Of a DNA stretch of 64,000 nt, positions 31,901 through 38,394 are shown piece after piece. Source of the DNA: DASRFA01 sp035651755 (GTDB taxonomy: Bacteria; Desulfobacterota; Binatia; UBA12015); assembly GCA_035651755.1 (NCBI GenBank), contig DASRFA010000007.1, positions 62,001 through 126,000 of the forward strand, read 5' to 3'. How positions within the stretch are numbered: the stretch's first letter is position 1; each line of letters begins with the position of its first letter. The position numbers and the translations under genes are program-made. The notes beneath the pieces are model-generated. The model did not search any database. It was given only the letters and a program-made list of their open reading frames with translations, and was not told the DNA's origin.

Positions 31901-33063
31901 ACGACGCGGACGGCAGCCGCACGGCGCGCACGGTGGGAACGACGATCACGACCTTCACCGTCGACAAGAACCGGCCGGTCCCGCAGGTCGTCGCCGAGAA
32001 GACCGGCGCGACCGCCGTCGCCTACACCGTCGGCGACGAGCGCGTCGCTCTCCACTCCGCAGCGGGCGCGCGCTACTACCTGCGCGACGGCCGGGGCTCC
32101 ACCCGCCAGCTCGCCGACGCCGCCGGTTCGGCGACCGACAGCTACGCGTACGATCCCTTCGGCGCGCTGATCGCGCGCACCGGGACCACGCCCAACGAGC
32201 ACCTCTTCACCGGAGAGCAGTTCGACGCGAACGTCGGGTTCTATTTCCTCCGCGCGCGCTACTATGCGCCCGAAACCGGTCGCTTCGTCACGACCGATCC
32301 CTTCGGCGGACGCATCCACGATCCGGTGAGCCTGCACCGTTATCTGTACGCGAACGCCGACCCCGTGAACCTCCGGGATCCGCTCGGCCTCTTTCCGACG
32401 CTCGCGACGACCGCCGTGGTCGGTGCGCTGATCGGCGGGCTCGCCGGGCTCTTGATCGGTGCCACCCTCGGCGGCGTCCGGGGCGCCGCCATCGGTGCGA
32501 TCACCGGCGCGGCGGCGGGCGCGGTGCTCGGGATCGGCGTCTACTACGTCTGGTCCTGGCTGGGCGGCGGGGCCGTGGGCGCCGGAGCCGGTGCCGGGGC
32601 CGCCGGCGGATCGGGTGCGGCGGCCGGCGAGTTCGCCCTCTACGAGGTCACCGAGATGACCATCGCCGAGTTCCAGGCGGCGTTCAGGGGCCTCATCGCC
32701 TACCTCGACGAAAACCTGGTCAGCTGGCAGGCGTTGAATCCCGGAAAGCTGCTCGCGATCCTGATCGAGCGGGCCGGACTTCGTGCCGCGGGCGCCGCAG
32801 TGAACGAGCAGCTGGCCATCTGGCTCTCGCGTCTGGCCGCATTCGGAGGAGGCGCTCTCCTGAACTACGGGCAAGACTTCTGCGAGCTTCTCCGCGGTGC
32901 GATCATCGCTGCGCTGCTCGCGAACTTCGGCGACAATCCGAGCGCCTACGAAGAGCTCCTCGCCCAGTACTACCGCGACGGACAGAAGATGATGGAGATG
33001 TTCGGCTCGTTCGACCCGTGCGTGCTCATCCCCGACCCGACCCCGGTGGTCGGCGTCCAGTAG
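22915..33063 (+). CDS. Giant multidomain RHS/YD-repeat surface protein
   Basis: 3382 residues. An N-terminal export signal (about 1-44, ending SAHAQP) leads to a right-handed parallel beta-helix region (about 45-410; SAIDAVRARETVRILAGDY, NGWNGIYVTKAAKARIWNN). A Pro/Thr/Ser linker (about 420-470, PTPSPT repeats) is followed by a cadherin-like/VCBS start (AGVLGNDTDPNHDPLTV), FG-GAP/VCBS repeats with DLDGDGFPEIVFS, DIDLDGKPEIVAV and DLDQDGIPEIVVG, a discoidin-like patch (GRAFDGDETTSWIG), Ig-like segments and a second PT linker. YD repeats run from about 2050 to 2860, followed by an unusual hydrophobic/Arg-rich insertion (about 2855-2940). The RHS core then appears (YDPFGALIART, LFTGEQFDANVGFYFLRARY, LRDPLGLF), and after it a variable C-terminal tail of about 220 residues with a Gly-rich hydrophobic segment. 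The start ATG 22915 has a poor ribosome site. Likely a secreted or cell-surface polymorphic protein. Confidence 0.85.
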   Translation: MRARRTSQLHRLSRTALFRAVGRALVFVLLAQGAPFDAIRSAHAQPGPAVLWVDGQGDCGGRTPCFATIQSAIDAVRARETVRILAGDYVEQLRVRSKNASAFAGEDDRIVIEADPDAPVGSVVLRGARARCEGGYAVDFDRSRYVTLRGLTIAGAGIRGIGLRGGSRQNRGIHLERLRLFRGATSECSGGIDVGRGNPDTVIANSLIYGNGRNGIRFRDGTGGSYLVHGNTIARNGWNGIYVTKAAKARIWNNVVAFNGAAPDRLGGRYGIRRQRIHDPEPEKVELRGNLVCGNRLGEISGPVLDAVSDAGNRTPTGAEGPGVTASPRCADLAALFVDADGEDDVANDGDDDFRLATGSPAIDAGIEPRTRGTGLPAELFEADYFGESRRPRAGLGPEDESAEFDAGAIESSGAIVPTPSPTASATPGATPTSTPASSPVPTASPTSTPSSSPTPSPSPTPLPTPTPGPGAPIARDDAYDLDTGQVLNVPAAGVLGNDTDPNHDPLTVELVRGPASGELELRPDGSFTYDPLGSRNRAFVYCEDFQDAEKPLPEWSPATSDGTPPPPFGIFAPPSRRFLGRFGNETVTLALANLPPHARVTVAFNLFVIGGWDGNDGSNGPDVWSVAEQGGGTLLTTSFANTGGGRQAYPGAFPGGDSPARSGASEVDSLRYSPDAVYAISRTFDHSSPTLTLDFSASGLSALAEESWGLDNVCVSIGKPVEAQVELRKDYFFTRPESFQVMMAPAVADLDGDGFPEIVFSTFTGGEYGKDGILRAQSMASTYKTNIDLAREAAAIVTARSLNDSSYGRGRAFDGDETTSWIGNGPTYDFDIELRGDSTVRGIHMVGDRPFNDALANDFLSGSFRLFAADGALLYDTGVIDFPAPDREVRLDFPDVTGVRKVSFVPAAIDGGIPGFVEYQIFGDGPIAGFELFAVTDPAYEVSPGAQVAIGDIDLDGKPEIVAVSDSRDRLIAFENDGTFKWLSDVVPGGDLLYAAPSIADLDQDGIPEIVVGATALNSDGTVRWFGGDAGGLGRADGYGYTAFSTVADLDLDGSPEVVAGKSAYRANGALYWNANVDDGYPAVANLDDDPYPEIVVVHGGAMWILEHDGTIKAGPLASDASGRGPPTIADLDGDGKPEVGTEGGRYGVFESDGTPKWTQPTTDGSLVTGSSVFDFDGDGTAEIVYGDQTFLHIYRGATGEVLQAIESSNATLYELPVVVDADADGQAEIVTSNNTTFGGTQMGFTVIGSRNGDWASTRKIWNQHSYHVTNVNDDGSIPRVERPNWLVPGLNDFRRNAYSPDDQERTETFAYRANDGSLDSNVATVTLHVRPQNHPPDIVSPPNTTAHLGSPYVYGVVATDPDVGDELRYALVEKPDGMGIDPLTGQITWSPTELGSAGVTVRVQDRRGLTDTQSFSVTVEAAIPTPTPNSCEVISGELSGLRWELPCISHVGGNVCTCAQDLTQSTTLGGTQGAVYEVSLRFRGVVEEATYTGGTKDGYWHIGGAHDGSEFNEYRLSISDPPQTYFLNSGTSNVYRAFAIDYTRTVQVAAGATVTLGLRSIESREIINVDGSGQPIVIPDVPPAPAAYDGQFVQMDVVSVRSGACPTPTPVPTATPPPGATPTPTAAPSATPVQTPTSTPATTGTPGPTGTPRGGLASIVVEPASPIILAGETQAFTATGVYDDGTSEDLTALVGWSSGTPAVATIDPAGVATGVGGGTSTITAALGPISGSTTLTVGAPVTGDASAPVAEIAAPARNAEVTERVDVIGTATDANFLKFELSVAPAGETSFTIIKTGTAPAAGGVLGELDPTLLVNGQYVLRLTVFDRGGNQTSDEVVVQVARDRKVGPFTLQYTDLRVALAGIPITVVRTYDSRDKTTGDFGVGWRLDVNDLRVGTNRVLGTGWTTDNQGFNVRLVALDQHVVALTMPDGRVEAFDLALSPTAAPFSLDATAVVGFVPRPGTLGTLEGLDNPSLLVVPGGAEVELWDDATFATYAPRRFRYTAPTGHRIVVDRIDGVESVEEPNGNVVTFGSFAIQHSSGATVGIARDGQGRITQITGVAGEVLTYSYDANGDLRTATDADGHATQYRYDRHHDIVETVDPRGVRGIRNEYDEAGRLVATVDADGRRIEFAHDDVARRQVVTDRLGHVSVMEYDALGRVVAETDALGQRTERTYDAEGRELTVIDALGRQTERTYDARGHLASERNADGNFFEYSIDATGHVLSTTNAVGGVTSNAYDARGNLTRTVDPDGRVTEHVYDGGGRRISTKDHAGHTTLFAYDAKGRLVSTTDALGRVTTFTTDANGHRLSETRTRTLPGGGTETLVTEMEYDGRGNVVLRRDPLGFEARKEYDPAGRVTATVDACGTRVESTYDARGDLTRTSYPDGSAETFGYDAAGRRTSATDRDGHTTIYEYDEIGRLVRTRFPDGTSRTTGYDAVGRITSETDELGRTSRHVYAANQETVIDAVGATTVHRFDGIGRRVEVVDALGRSTRFEYDGRSNVVRTIYPDGSETSATYDPTGRFKTSETDEAGRTTAWSYDAVGRLAKATDPAGGETTYEYDEVGNLLRITDAEGHATRMDYDALGRLTRRTRPLGESERFTYTPCGKVASHTDFNGATTTFSYDADGRMVSKTSVGAATVTYEYTPAGRRLRAGDATYTYDARGRMLSETKAGGETIAYEYDAAGNRTRTITAAGATTFTYDDANRLATVSDAAGTTAYAYDGVGNRATETLPNAIVATYAYDERNRLLSIVNAGPVGIVSSYAYTLAPNGQRTHSDEVGPTGAARSVDWDYDALGRLVSETVDDPGTANDRAVTYAYDAVGNRTEQVLLVATGTTTTTYSYDQDDRLLQETRVVTMASWRDRVDTRVALAGFALSPLLGFAWMMRGRTGRRRPGRRRRHRRLVRGVVAFVLAAATALAPAIADAAAVGGRARRLESAQTTTTAVLNYDYDDNGSLVARSDGTLADTYVYDGERRLVSADVRIGGGAGAVAFDYDADGSRTARTVGTTITTFTVDKNRPVPQVVAEKTGATAVAYTVGDERVALHSAAGARYYLRDGRGSTRQLADAAGSATDSYAYDPFGALIARTGTTPNEHLFTGEQFDANVGFYFLRARYYAPETGRFVTTDPFGGRIHDPVSLHRYLYANADPVNLRDPLGLFPTLATTAVVGALIGGLAGLLIGATLGGVRGAAIGAITGAAAGAVLGIGVYYVWSWLGGGAVGAGAGAGAAGGSGAAAGEFALYEVTEMTIAEFQAAFRGLIAYLDENLVSWQALNPGKLLAILIERAGLRAAGAAVNEQLAIWLSRLAAFGGGALLNYGQDFCELLRGAIIAALLANFGDNPSAYEELLAQYYRDGQKMMEMFGSFDPCVLIPDPTPVVGVQ

Positions 33064-33442
33064 CGGACATCGAGCTGCACTCCCGGGAGAGGTTTCGGAC
33101 GTCGACGGTCCCAGGTCCACGGCGAATTCGGCTCGCTTCGCGTTTGCGAGCGCCTCCCGTAGTCGTCGGACGGCCGCCCGCTGCACCTCTTCGCCATCGA
33201 CCCAATCGTCGAGGGCGAGGAGGTGCGTCGGCCGCTTTACGCAATGCAGTTCAGCTGCGATGACCGGATCACCGGCGCCAGCGACCCGTGCCCGAGCTCG
33301 TCGCGCGCGAAGCGCGTCGCATCCTCGGCGCCAGCGAGGCGCCCCGCGTGCGAGCGCGCTGCGATGTGAGAGTCCTCAGCGGGCTTCGCTCGAGTGCTCC
33401 GCGCTCGGCGTCGCCGACCCCGTCCCGCATTGGAGCAGGCAG
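33064..33442. other. Non-coding gap after the RHS gene
   Basis: 379 nt. I see no gene, and in particular no start-led frame that could be an immunity gene for the RHS tail. A weak 6-bp hairpin GCTCGC / GCGAGC at 33132-33152 could end RHS transcription. Confidence 0.45.
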
Positions 33443-33682
33443 TCAATTGCAGGTGATCTTCTTGCCCTTGCTGCCGAGCTTGCAGTCGGCAGCCGCGAAC
33501 GCGTGCTCGGCGCATTTCCCGCCAGCGCCCTCCGCAGCACCACCGAGGATGACGGTCATGCGGAAGGGCCCGACGGCCGATCCGTAATTGCCTTCCTCGC
33601 CCTGCACCTTGAACGTTGCCCCCTTCTGCTTGGCCGTCCTGTCGGTCGCCTGCGCCAGGAAGATGCCCTGCGCGGAACCAGG
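33443..33682 (-). pseudogene. C-terminal fragment of a secreted-type protein (5' part missing)
   Basis: The minus-strand frame ending at stop 33443-33445 reads ...GIFLAQATDRTAKQKGATF..., GEEGNYGSAVGPFRMTVILGG, then GGKCAEHAFAAADCKLGS...KITCN-stop. This is coherent, with two or three cysteines near the end, and resembles the C-terminal module of exported Binatota-style proteins. Coherence stops near 33674-33682, where the plus-strand fragment begins, and no start codon with a ribosome site is found. It therefore looks like a truncated end joined head to head with another gene end. Family assignment is from memory of similar modules. Confidence 0.45.
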
Positions 33683-34107
33683 GGAGCAAGGACACGTTGA
33701 AGTGGACGTTCCAGGGAGGCGCCTCCGCCATCACGCAAGCCCAGCTCGGCGACCCAACCTCCGGTACGGTCTACGACCTGTGTCTCTACTACGCTTCGAC
33801 GTTGCGGTCGGCGATCCGCCTGAGCGACTCGTCGAAGTGGTCCGCCAGCGGCACGACAGGCTACACGTACAAGGACCCGACCGCGTCCGCCGGCGGCATC
33901 GCCGGCGTCACACTCAAGGGCGGGCCTGCAGGCAAGTCCAAGGTCGTATTCACCGGCAAGGGCGACAACCTGCCGGATCCCCTGCCGATCACGTCGATTC
34001 CGCCCCGCATCACCGTCGTCGCGCGAAACGGCAATACGGACACCTGTTTCAGCGCCGTGTATTCGGCCGCAAGGACGAACACCGCGAATCTCCTGAAGGC
34101 GCGCTGA
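33682..34107 (+). pseudogene. C-terminal fragment of a Binatota-style secreted protein
   Basis: From about 33682 the plus frame reads GSKDTLKWTFQGG, LGDPTSGTVYDLCLYYAST, then WSASGTTGYTYKDPTAS, GIAGVTLKGGPAGKSKVVF, GKGDNLPDPLPITSIPP and DTCFSAVYSAARTNTANLL-KAR-stop. This matches a domain I recall at the C-terminus of many secreted Binatota proteins (LGDP..YTLCVYD, WK..GYKYKD, GKAKI..KGKGxNL, CFxAxYS). An in-frame ATG at 33616 exists, but the residues between it and 33682 are unlike the domain and belong to the antisense fragment. It has no signal peptide, so I call it a truncated remnant. Confidence 0.5.
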
Positions 34108-34267
34108 TCGAGCGACTTTGCGGAACAGGCGACGGCGTCGACGACATCTCGACACCGCTCGGATGGGCGGGCGGAACCTGCGCGCCCGCCTGTCCGCGAG
34201 GATCAGATGGCGGACATGGCGGCGACGACGGCCGCGCTACTCATCGGACCGCCTGCGCCACGAAGAT

Positions 34268-34303
34268 CATGGTCCGGCCTCCATTTGTCGAGGCCGGACC
34301 ATG
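34268..34303. terminator. Strong perfect hairpin (13-bp stem)
   Basis: CATGGTCCGGCCT / AGGCCGGACCATG with a 10-nt loop CCATTTGTCG, lying between the plus-strand fragment (stop 34107) and the minus-strand secreted-protein gene (stop 34399). Its position between convergent ends suggests a bidirectional terminator; no T-tract follows. Confidence 0.55.
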
Positions 34304-34398
34304 TCTGCCCGAGTCAGCCCTCTTGCAATGCATGAACGGCCGAGCATTCACGAGCCGGACGATTCTCGCCGCATCCCCGGCTGCAAACGCCTACTGGA

Positions 34399-35715
34399 TC
34401 ACCGATTCGGCTGCGGCGTCAATTCCTCGCCGTTGGCTGCAGAAGCGGTGAGCTGGAACGTTCTCGTGGCGGCACCCCTGTTGCCGTTCGCGTCCGTCAC
34501 GGTCGCCGTGAACGTCACGAAGTTCTCGTCGAGCGCGCCTCCAACGAACGGCGCCCCCACGACCCAATTGAGAACGGTGCGCACCGCCGGGGTGCCGTCT
34601 TCGAGGAGAACGACTTCGCTGCCGGCCACGTTGAACAGCCGCGCAACGTTCACGTTCGCGTTGCCTCCGGCCCCCGCGAACGGCACGCTGAAGCGGAAGT
34701 CGAAACCAGGTACGTTGCGGTTGGGATTGCCGACGCCAGCGGCGGGATCGTCGATGCGGCCGAATTGGGCCGCGAGGTTGCTGCTCGTGGGATCGAGCAG
34801 GCCGTCGGAAGCACCGAGCTCGTCGACGACGACGTCGCCCTCCTTGTCGACGATGTTGACCTGGATGTAGTGAAGCGATCCATTGGGTGGCGCTTCGCCG
34901 AAGGTCACCGCGCTCGGCTCGCGCGGGGCGATGATCTCGACGATCGGTGGGGTGCCACCGGAGACCCGGTTCGGCTCACCAGGGTTCTGGGTCAAGCCGT
35001 TCCCCGACGTCCCAAATCGATCCGTCACGGACTCGGCGACGTTCAGTTTCACCCTGTCGAACGCAACCCGGCCGGCATCGTCGACCACCGCGACGGTGAG
35101 GTTGAAGCTGCCGCCTTCTTCCGGCCTGATCGACTCGAGCACGTGCCACCCGGCCCAGATCGTCACGCCGGGGCCAGGGGTGTCGTCGGTTCCCGCGATG
35201 TTGAAGAGCGGTCCCAGATTGGTGTTCGCGGGAATGATCGTTCCGTTGGGCGTGATCAGGTCTTCGTCGATGAAAACGAACAGACCCGGGAACTTAGGAT
35301 TGAGGCCGCCGAGATCGTTGACATTGCGGATGTTGACATCCTCATCGACGGTCACGCCGATGTTGTCACGCGTGTGGATCTCCGCGACGATCGCCATTCC
35401 CGTCCCATTGGGATCGCCCGCTCCGAGACGGGAATCGCCAGGCGCAATGAAGGCTCCATCGAGCGGCGAAGTGATCCGCACCTGCGGCACGAGGCCATTG
35501 TTGTTGAAAACGCCGCCGTTGTTCACGAGCCGCGTGACATCCGGGAAGGTGACGCGCGCGCCCCCGGGCCGGGACAGTGTTGGGATTGGTTTGCCGGGCG
35601 TGTCGTTGCTGAAGAACAAAGAATCCGCCCAGGCGGGGGTCGCGAGCCACGCGGCGACGGTCGCCGCGGCGGCTACTGCCAGATGTTTCATACGAATTGC
35701 CTTTTGAGTTTTCAT
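34399..35715 (-). CDS. Secreted protein with Ig-like/cadherin-like repeats, unknown function
   Basis: 438 residues from ATG 35715, which follows AAGGAG with 6 nt spacing; a second AAGGAG occurs 25 nt further up. The signal peptide is MKTQKAIRMKHLAVAAA then ATVAAWLATPAWA with cleavage before DSLFF. The mature protein is low in Cys and rich in Asn/Asp/Gly/Thr, with repeated beta-sandwich style strands (VRITSPLDGAFIAPGDSR, GSFNLTVAVVDDAGRVAFDR, ENFVTFTATVTDANGNRG, VEIIAPREPSAVTFGEAPP) like Ig-like or cadherin-like surface proteins. No enzyme motif is seen. An ECF-like promoter (GAAAC-N16-CGTA) lies 24 nt upstream and matches that of the nearby ECF sigma gene, suggesting it is a regulon member. 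The exact role is unknown. Confidence 0.75.
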   Translation of the reverse strand: MKTQKAIRMKHLAVAAAATVAAWLATPAWADSLFFSNDTPGKPIPTLSRPGGARVTFPDVTRLVNNGGVFNNNGLVPQVRITSPLDGAFIAPGDSRLGAGDPNGTGMAIVAEIHTRDNIGVTVDEDVNIRNVNDLGGLNPKFPGLFVFIDEDLITPNGTIIPANTNLGPLFNIAGTDDTPGPGVTIWAGWHVLESIRPEEGGSFNLTVAVVDDAGRVAFDRVKLNVAESVTDRFGTSGNGLTQNPGEPNRVSGGTPPIVEIIAPREPSAVTFGEAPPNGSLHYIQVNIVDKEGDVVVDELGASDGLLDPTSSNLAAQFGRIDDPAAGVGNPNRNVPGFDFRFSVPFAGAGGNANVNVARLFNVAGSEVVLLEDGTPAVRTVLNWVVGAPFVGGALDENFVTFTATVTDANGNRGAATRTFQLTASAANGEELTPQPNR

Positions 35716-35738
35716 ATGGATCTCCTTCGGTTCTTCAA

Positions 35739-35763
35739 TACGAATCTCCTTTCCGTTGGTTTC
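35739..35763 (-). promoter_or_regulatory. Candidate ECF promoter GAAAC-N16-CGTA for the secreted protein gene
   Basis: On the minus strand GAAAC (35759-35763), 16 nt, CGTA (35739-35742). This is the same two boxes and the same spacing as upstream of the ECF sigma gene at 37471-37495. The -10 box ends 24 nt before the ATG at 35715. Confidence 0.5.
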
Positions 35764-36161
35764 ATCCGATCGGCGTTTCGTCTTGACTTCTCGCCAGTTC
35801 GACCATGCGGTGCATGGTGGTCGCTTGGCGTCAGTCGTGCACCGTCCGGACTTGTGGGAGGCTCGGGCGGGTAACCGCCCGGGGCGGCGCGAACCGCTCG
35901 AGCCCGCGGAGGACGGAACCCAAGGCTCGATGGCTTGCTGATCGTCGTCCAGCGCCGCGCGGAGAGCGACGTGCGTCCGGCGACCGATCGATGGCGTCAA
36001 GCGCAGCCTGGGGCCGTGCCGCTCGCTCCCCCACGTCGGAGGAGCTTTCCTTTGACTCATCCACGCGGTGTGGGGGCTGCGACTGCTGTCGAGCCCGTCG
36101 CCCCGGCCACCCACCAACCGTGGGAGAACGATCCGGAGTGCCGGCTAACGACGCTTCGTCG
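35764..36161. other. Gap upstream of the secreted-protein gene
   Basis: About 400 nt after the anti-sigma stop and before the promoter. Frames here are Arg/Ala-rich without domain character. I see no supported gene or RNA. Confidence 0.5.
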
Positions 36162-36854
36162 TCAGCGGCTTCGGAGCGAAAGCAGCGCCCTTCCGAGGAG
36201 CGCGCCCGCGACGGCGAGAATGAACAGCGGCAGGACGTGGCCGAGCAACAAGTGCGGGACGTAGGCGACCGGGCACCAGACATCCACGGCGATCCACGCG
36301 CAGGCGCCAGCTGCAACACCCATCGCCGCACCGTTGAGCCCGGGGTGCACGGGGGCGCTGCGCCGGACGGCGACAAAGGCCAGCAGAGGTCCGGCTGCGA
36401 CGAGAAGCGACAGCGACAGGCACCTCAGCCCGGGCCGTTCCGGCCAGCTCACCATGGGGTCATCGAACGCGAGACCGCTCGCGATCTTCCACGTGAACAA
36501 ACCGATCGGTATCAGAGCGGTTCCGCAGAGAAGCCAGAGACGAGACCGTCCGAGCATCGATCGGCCCCTCCAGAGCGCGAGCCACAGAGCAATCGCGGCA
36601 ACCCCGAGTGCACCACCGGCGGTCGTCACGACGAGCCAGACCGATCGATCCAGATGTTGATGCAACGCGCCGTCGCCGCCGAGCCGCGACAGCTGGCTAT
36701 GGGAGGTGAGCAGCGCGAAAATCACGAACCCGCCCATTCCGCTCACAGCCGCGAGCACGCTGAGCAGGATGTTGCGCCTGCCGACTGCTGCGCGCGTCGG
36801 CGACGGCTCCGCTGCGGTCGCCGCCAGCACCCGCGCCTTGAGGTCCACCCTCAC
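36162..36854 (-). CDS. NrsF-type (DUF1109) six-helix anti-sigma factor
   Basis: A 230-residue inner-membrane protein: a short cytoplasmic N-terminus (MRVDLKARVLAATAAEP) then six hydrophobic helices (LLSVLAAVSGMGGFVIFALL; VWLVVTTAGGALGVAAIAL; LLCGTALIPIGLF; LSLSLLVAAGPLLAFVAV; GAAMGVAAGACAWIAV; LGHVLPLFILAVAGALLG). The motif VDVWCPVAYVPHLLLGHVLP near the end, with its Cys and HLLxGH, is characteristic of NrsF/DUF1109 proteins, which hold ECF sigma factors at the membrane. The start GTG overlaps the sigma stop by four bases (GTGA), giving translational coupling. It therefore very likely restrains the adjacent sigma factor; the signal is unknown. The start of this family is often a short basic/DxK segment, as here. 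Confidence 0.82.
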   Translation of the reverse strand: MRVDLKARVLAATAAEPSPTRAAVGRRNILLSVLAAVSGMGGFVIFALLTSHSQLSRLGGDGALHQHLDRSVWLVVTTAGGALGVAAIALWLALWRGRSMLGRSRLWLLCGTALIPIGLFTWKIASGLAFDDPMVSWPERPGLRCLSLSLLVAAGPLLAFVAVRRSAPVHPGLNGAAMGVAAGACAWIAVDVWCPVAYVPHLLLGHVLPLFILAVAGALLGRALLSLRSR

Positions 36855-37438
36855 AATGTACCTCGCTGTTCGCGAACGACGCTGCGCAAAGCCTCGTGGG
36901 CACGATACGTGCGCAGTTTGACGGCAGTCACCGACGTGCCCAATACAGCCGCCGCTGCCTTGAGACTCAAGCCTTGCTGCTTGACGAGTCGATACGCGGT
37001 GCGAAGAATCTCGGGAAGCGCGTCGAGCTGCTGCTCGACACGCCGGTGCAGACGACGTGCGTCGAGGACATCGTCCACGGCGGCCACGGTCGTCGCCGTT
37101 GATCCGGGGGTGATCCGGTCGTCTTCGCCGGAAGCCTGCATGAAGAGACCGAGCTCGAGGCGCTGCCGCCGGGCGCTGTCGATCATCAGCCGCTTGGCGA
37201 TGGCAAGGGCCCACGGCATCACCGGAGCACCCGGAATGAACGATCCACGCGCGCGGTGCATCCGGAGGAAGGTCTGCTGCACCAGGTCCTCGGTAGCGAG
37301 GGCGTCTCGGGTGGCTCTGCGCAAGAAATTGAGCAGACGCGGCGCAACCGCATCATACAAATCGGCAAACGCGGCGTTGTCGCCGTTGGCGTAGCGTTCC
37401 ATGGCCGCGTCCGCGGCGTCCATGCTCGGATCCGTCAC
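36851..37438 (-). CDS. ECF sigma factor (sigma-70 family)
   Basis: 195 residues. Region 2 is LYDAVAPRLLNFLRRATRD, with DLVQQTFLRMHRARG as the core-binding/-10 helix. Region 4 near the end is LVKQQGLSLKAAAAVLGTS plus VKLRTYRAHEALR, the -35 recognition helix-turn-helix. Between them lies the usual variable linker. The start is GTG 37438 with GGAG 8 nt before it; an open frame extends to 37606 but reads as non-coding leader. The anti-sigma gene follows with a four-base overlap. The promoter motif at 37471-37495, 33 nt upstream, fits autoregulation. The spelling EDLVQQTFLRMHRAR and the partner membrane protein place it in the group controlled by NrsF-like anti-sigmas. Confidence 0.88.
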   Translation of the reverse strand: MTDPSMDAADAAMERYANGDNAAFADLYDAVAPRLLNFLRRATRDALATEDLVQQTFLRMHRARGSFIPGAPVMPWALAIAKRLMIDSARRQRLELGLFMQASGEDDRITPGSTATTVAAVDDVLDARRLHRRVEQQLDALPEILRTAYRLVKQQGLSLKAAAAVLGTSVTAVKLRTYRAHEALRSVVREQRGTL

Positions 37439-37470
37439 TGATCGCACTCCGCGCTCGCTCTCATCGGAGG

Positions 37471-37495
37471 TACGAAATGGCCCGAGCAAAGTTTC
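37471..37495 (-). promoter_or_regulatory. Candidate ECF promoter GGAAAC-N16-CGTA of the sigma gene
   Basis: Minus strand GGAAAC (37491-37496) then 16 nt and CGTA (37471-37474), 33 nt before the GTG start. It resembles ECF promoters (GGAAC..CGTc) and matches the boxes and spacing before the secreted-protein gene. Confidence 0.5.
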
Positions 37496-37554
37496 CGACC
37501 ACGAGGACAACGTCCGCGCAGGTTGTGCCATCTGGACCGGCTGTCCACGGTCGT

Positions 37555-37593
37555 GTGGAATTCCACCGCTACCTCCGTGGGTGAAATTCACCC
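37555..37593. promoter_or_regulatory. Two palindromes upstream of the ECF sigma gene
   Basis: GTGGAATTCCAC (37555-37566) and GGGTGAAATTCACCC (37579-37593), each perfect (the second with a central A), lie about 60-100 nt upstream of the candidate sigma promoter. They share GAATTC/AATTC cores and could be operator sites or chance. Confidence 0.35.
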
Positions 37594-37744
37594 TCTGAAA
37601 CGGCACGTCCGCGCGCCCAGCAGAATCGTTGCCACCGCCTCATTGCCGTCGCGGCGGCAAGTTGTTCCCTGGAGAGCCAGAGCCACCTGGAATACGCCGC
37701 GAGCGGCCAGTGGTGACGGGGGATCGCCGGCATGAACGGCGTTT

Positions 37745-38041
37745 TTGCATGACCGGGATGTATCGGAGGCACCCCAGCGCGAGTCGATTCACCCGTTCCT
37801 CCCGGTCATGGGAGCGTTCCTCGACGTCGGCTGTGTTCCCGGCGACTTCGTCCGGGTGCTCGCGCGCAACGGATTCGCCGTGATCGGCGCCGACGCCGCT
37901 CGGGACCCGCCGCCTGCTCTCGCGGCTGCGCCCCCGCTCCAGTACCGGCGCTTCGACTTCGAGGCCTACGAGCTCGAGGGGCTCGACCCTCGCAGGTCCT
38001 ACACGGTGATCCTCCGACACGTGCTGGCGCACGTGCGCTAA
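37745..38041 (+). pseudogene. Truncated SAM methyltransferase (N-terminal half)
   Basis: 98 residues (MHDRDVSEAPQRESIHP...). They contain motif I as FLDVGCVPGDFVRVLARNG, the acidic loop VIGADAA and a partial motif II-like VILRHVLAHV, where intact enzymes continue for over 100 more residues (typically HVLEHL...). A stop follows immediately and the region downstream has no continuation. It is an insertion or deletion remnant close to the island boundary. Confidence 0.5.
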
Positions 38042-38076
38042 CCCCAGCAAAGGGCGGTCGAGCCAGACAGGCCTGA

Positions 38077-38394
38077 CTAGCGAGCCTCAGAAGTCGCGAT
38101 CGTGTCGGTGTGCGAGGCGCTCGTGGACACCTCAAGGGTCCCGCGCACCCACTCTTCCCCCCCGCTCGTCTCGATTCGACAGAGGTTGCCGCTGCTCGCG
38201 TCCACGAAGCAGGAGCGGCCGGGTGCGACTTCGGGACAAGTCGTCTGATCGACCTCCGACCCACTCGACGAGGGAAGCGTCAAGCGTCACCTCGATGGCG
38301 ATCGCCTTCTTCGAGACGTTGCGCTTCCCGAACGGACTTCTTGTGCCCGTTGACCGTGAACCGGCAAAGGGTGGGCTGAGAGCCGCCGCTACAA
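38077..38394 (-). pseudogene. Possible decayed coding sequence with frame shifts
   Basis: On the minus strand three successive frames carry protein-like text: LCRFTVNGHKKSV, then KRNVSKKAIAIEVTLDAS, then TTCPEVAPGRSCFVDASSGN, GNLCRIETSGGEEWVRGTL and a stop at 38077. The order fits one exported Cys-containing protein broken by two frameshifts. No family is recognised, and it may be chance. Confidence 0.25.

Noticed and set aside
33260..33700. Plus-strand open frame antisense to the minus-strand fragment
   Set aside because: No domain or export signal; the minus frame in the same stretch reads as coherent protein with a Cys-rich end.
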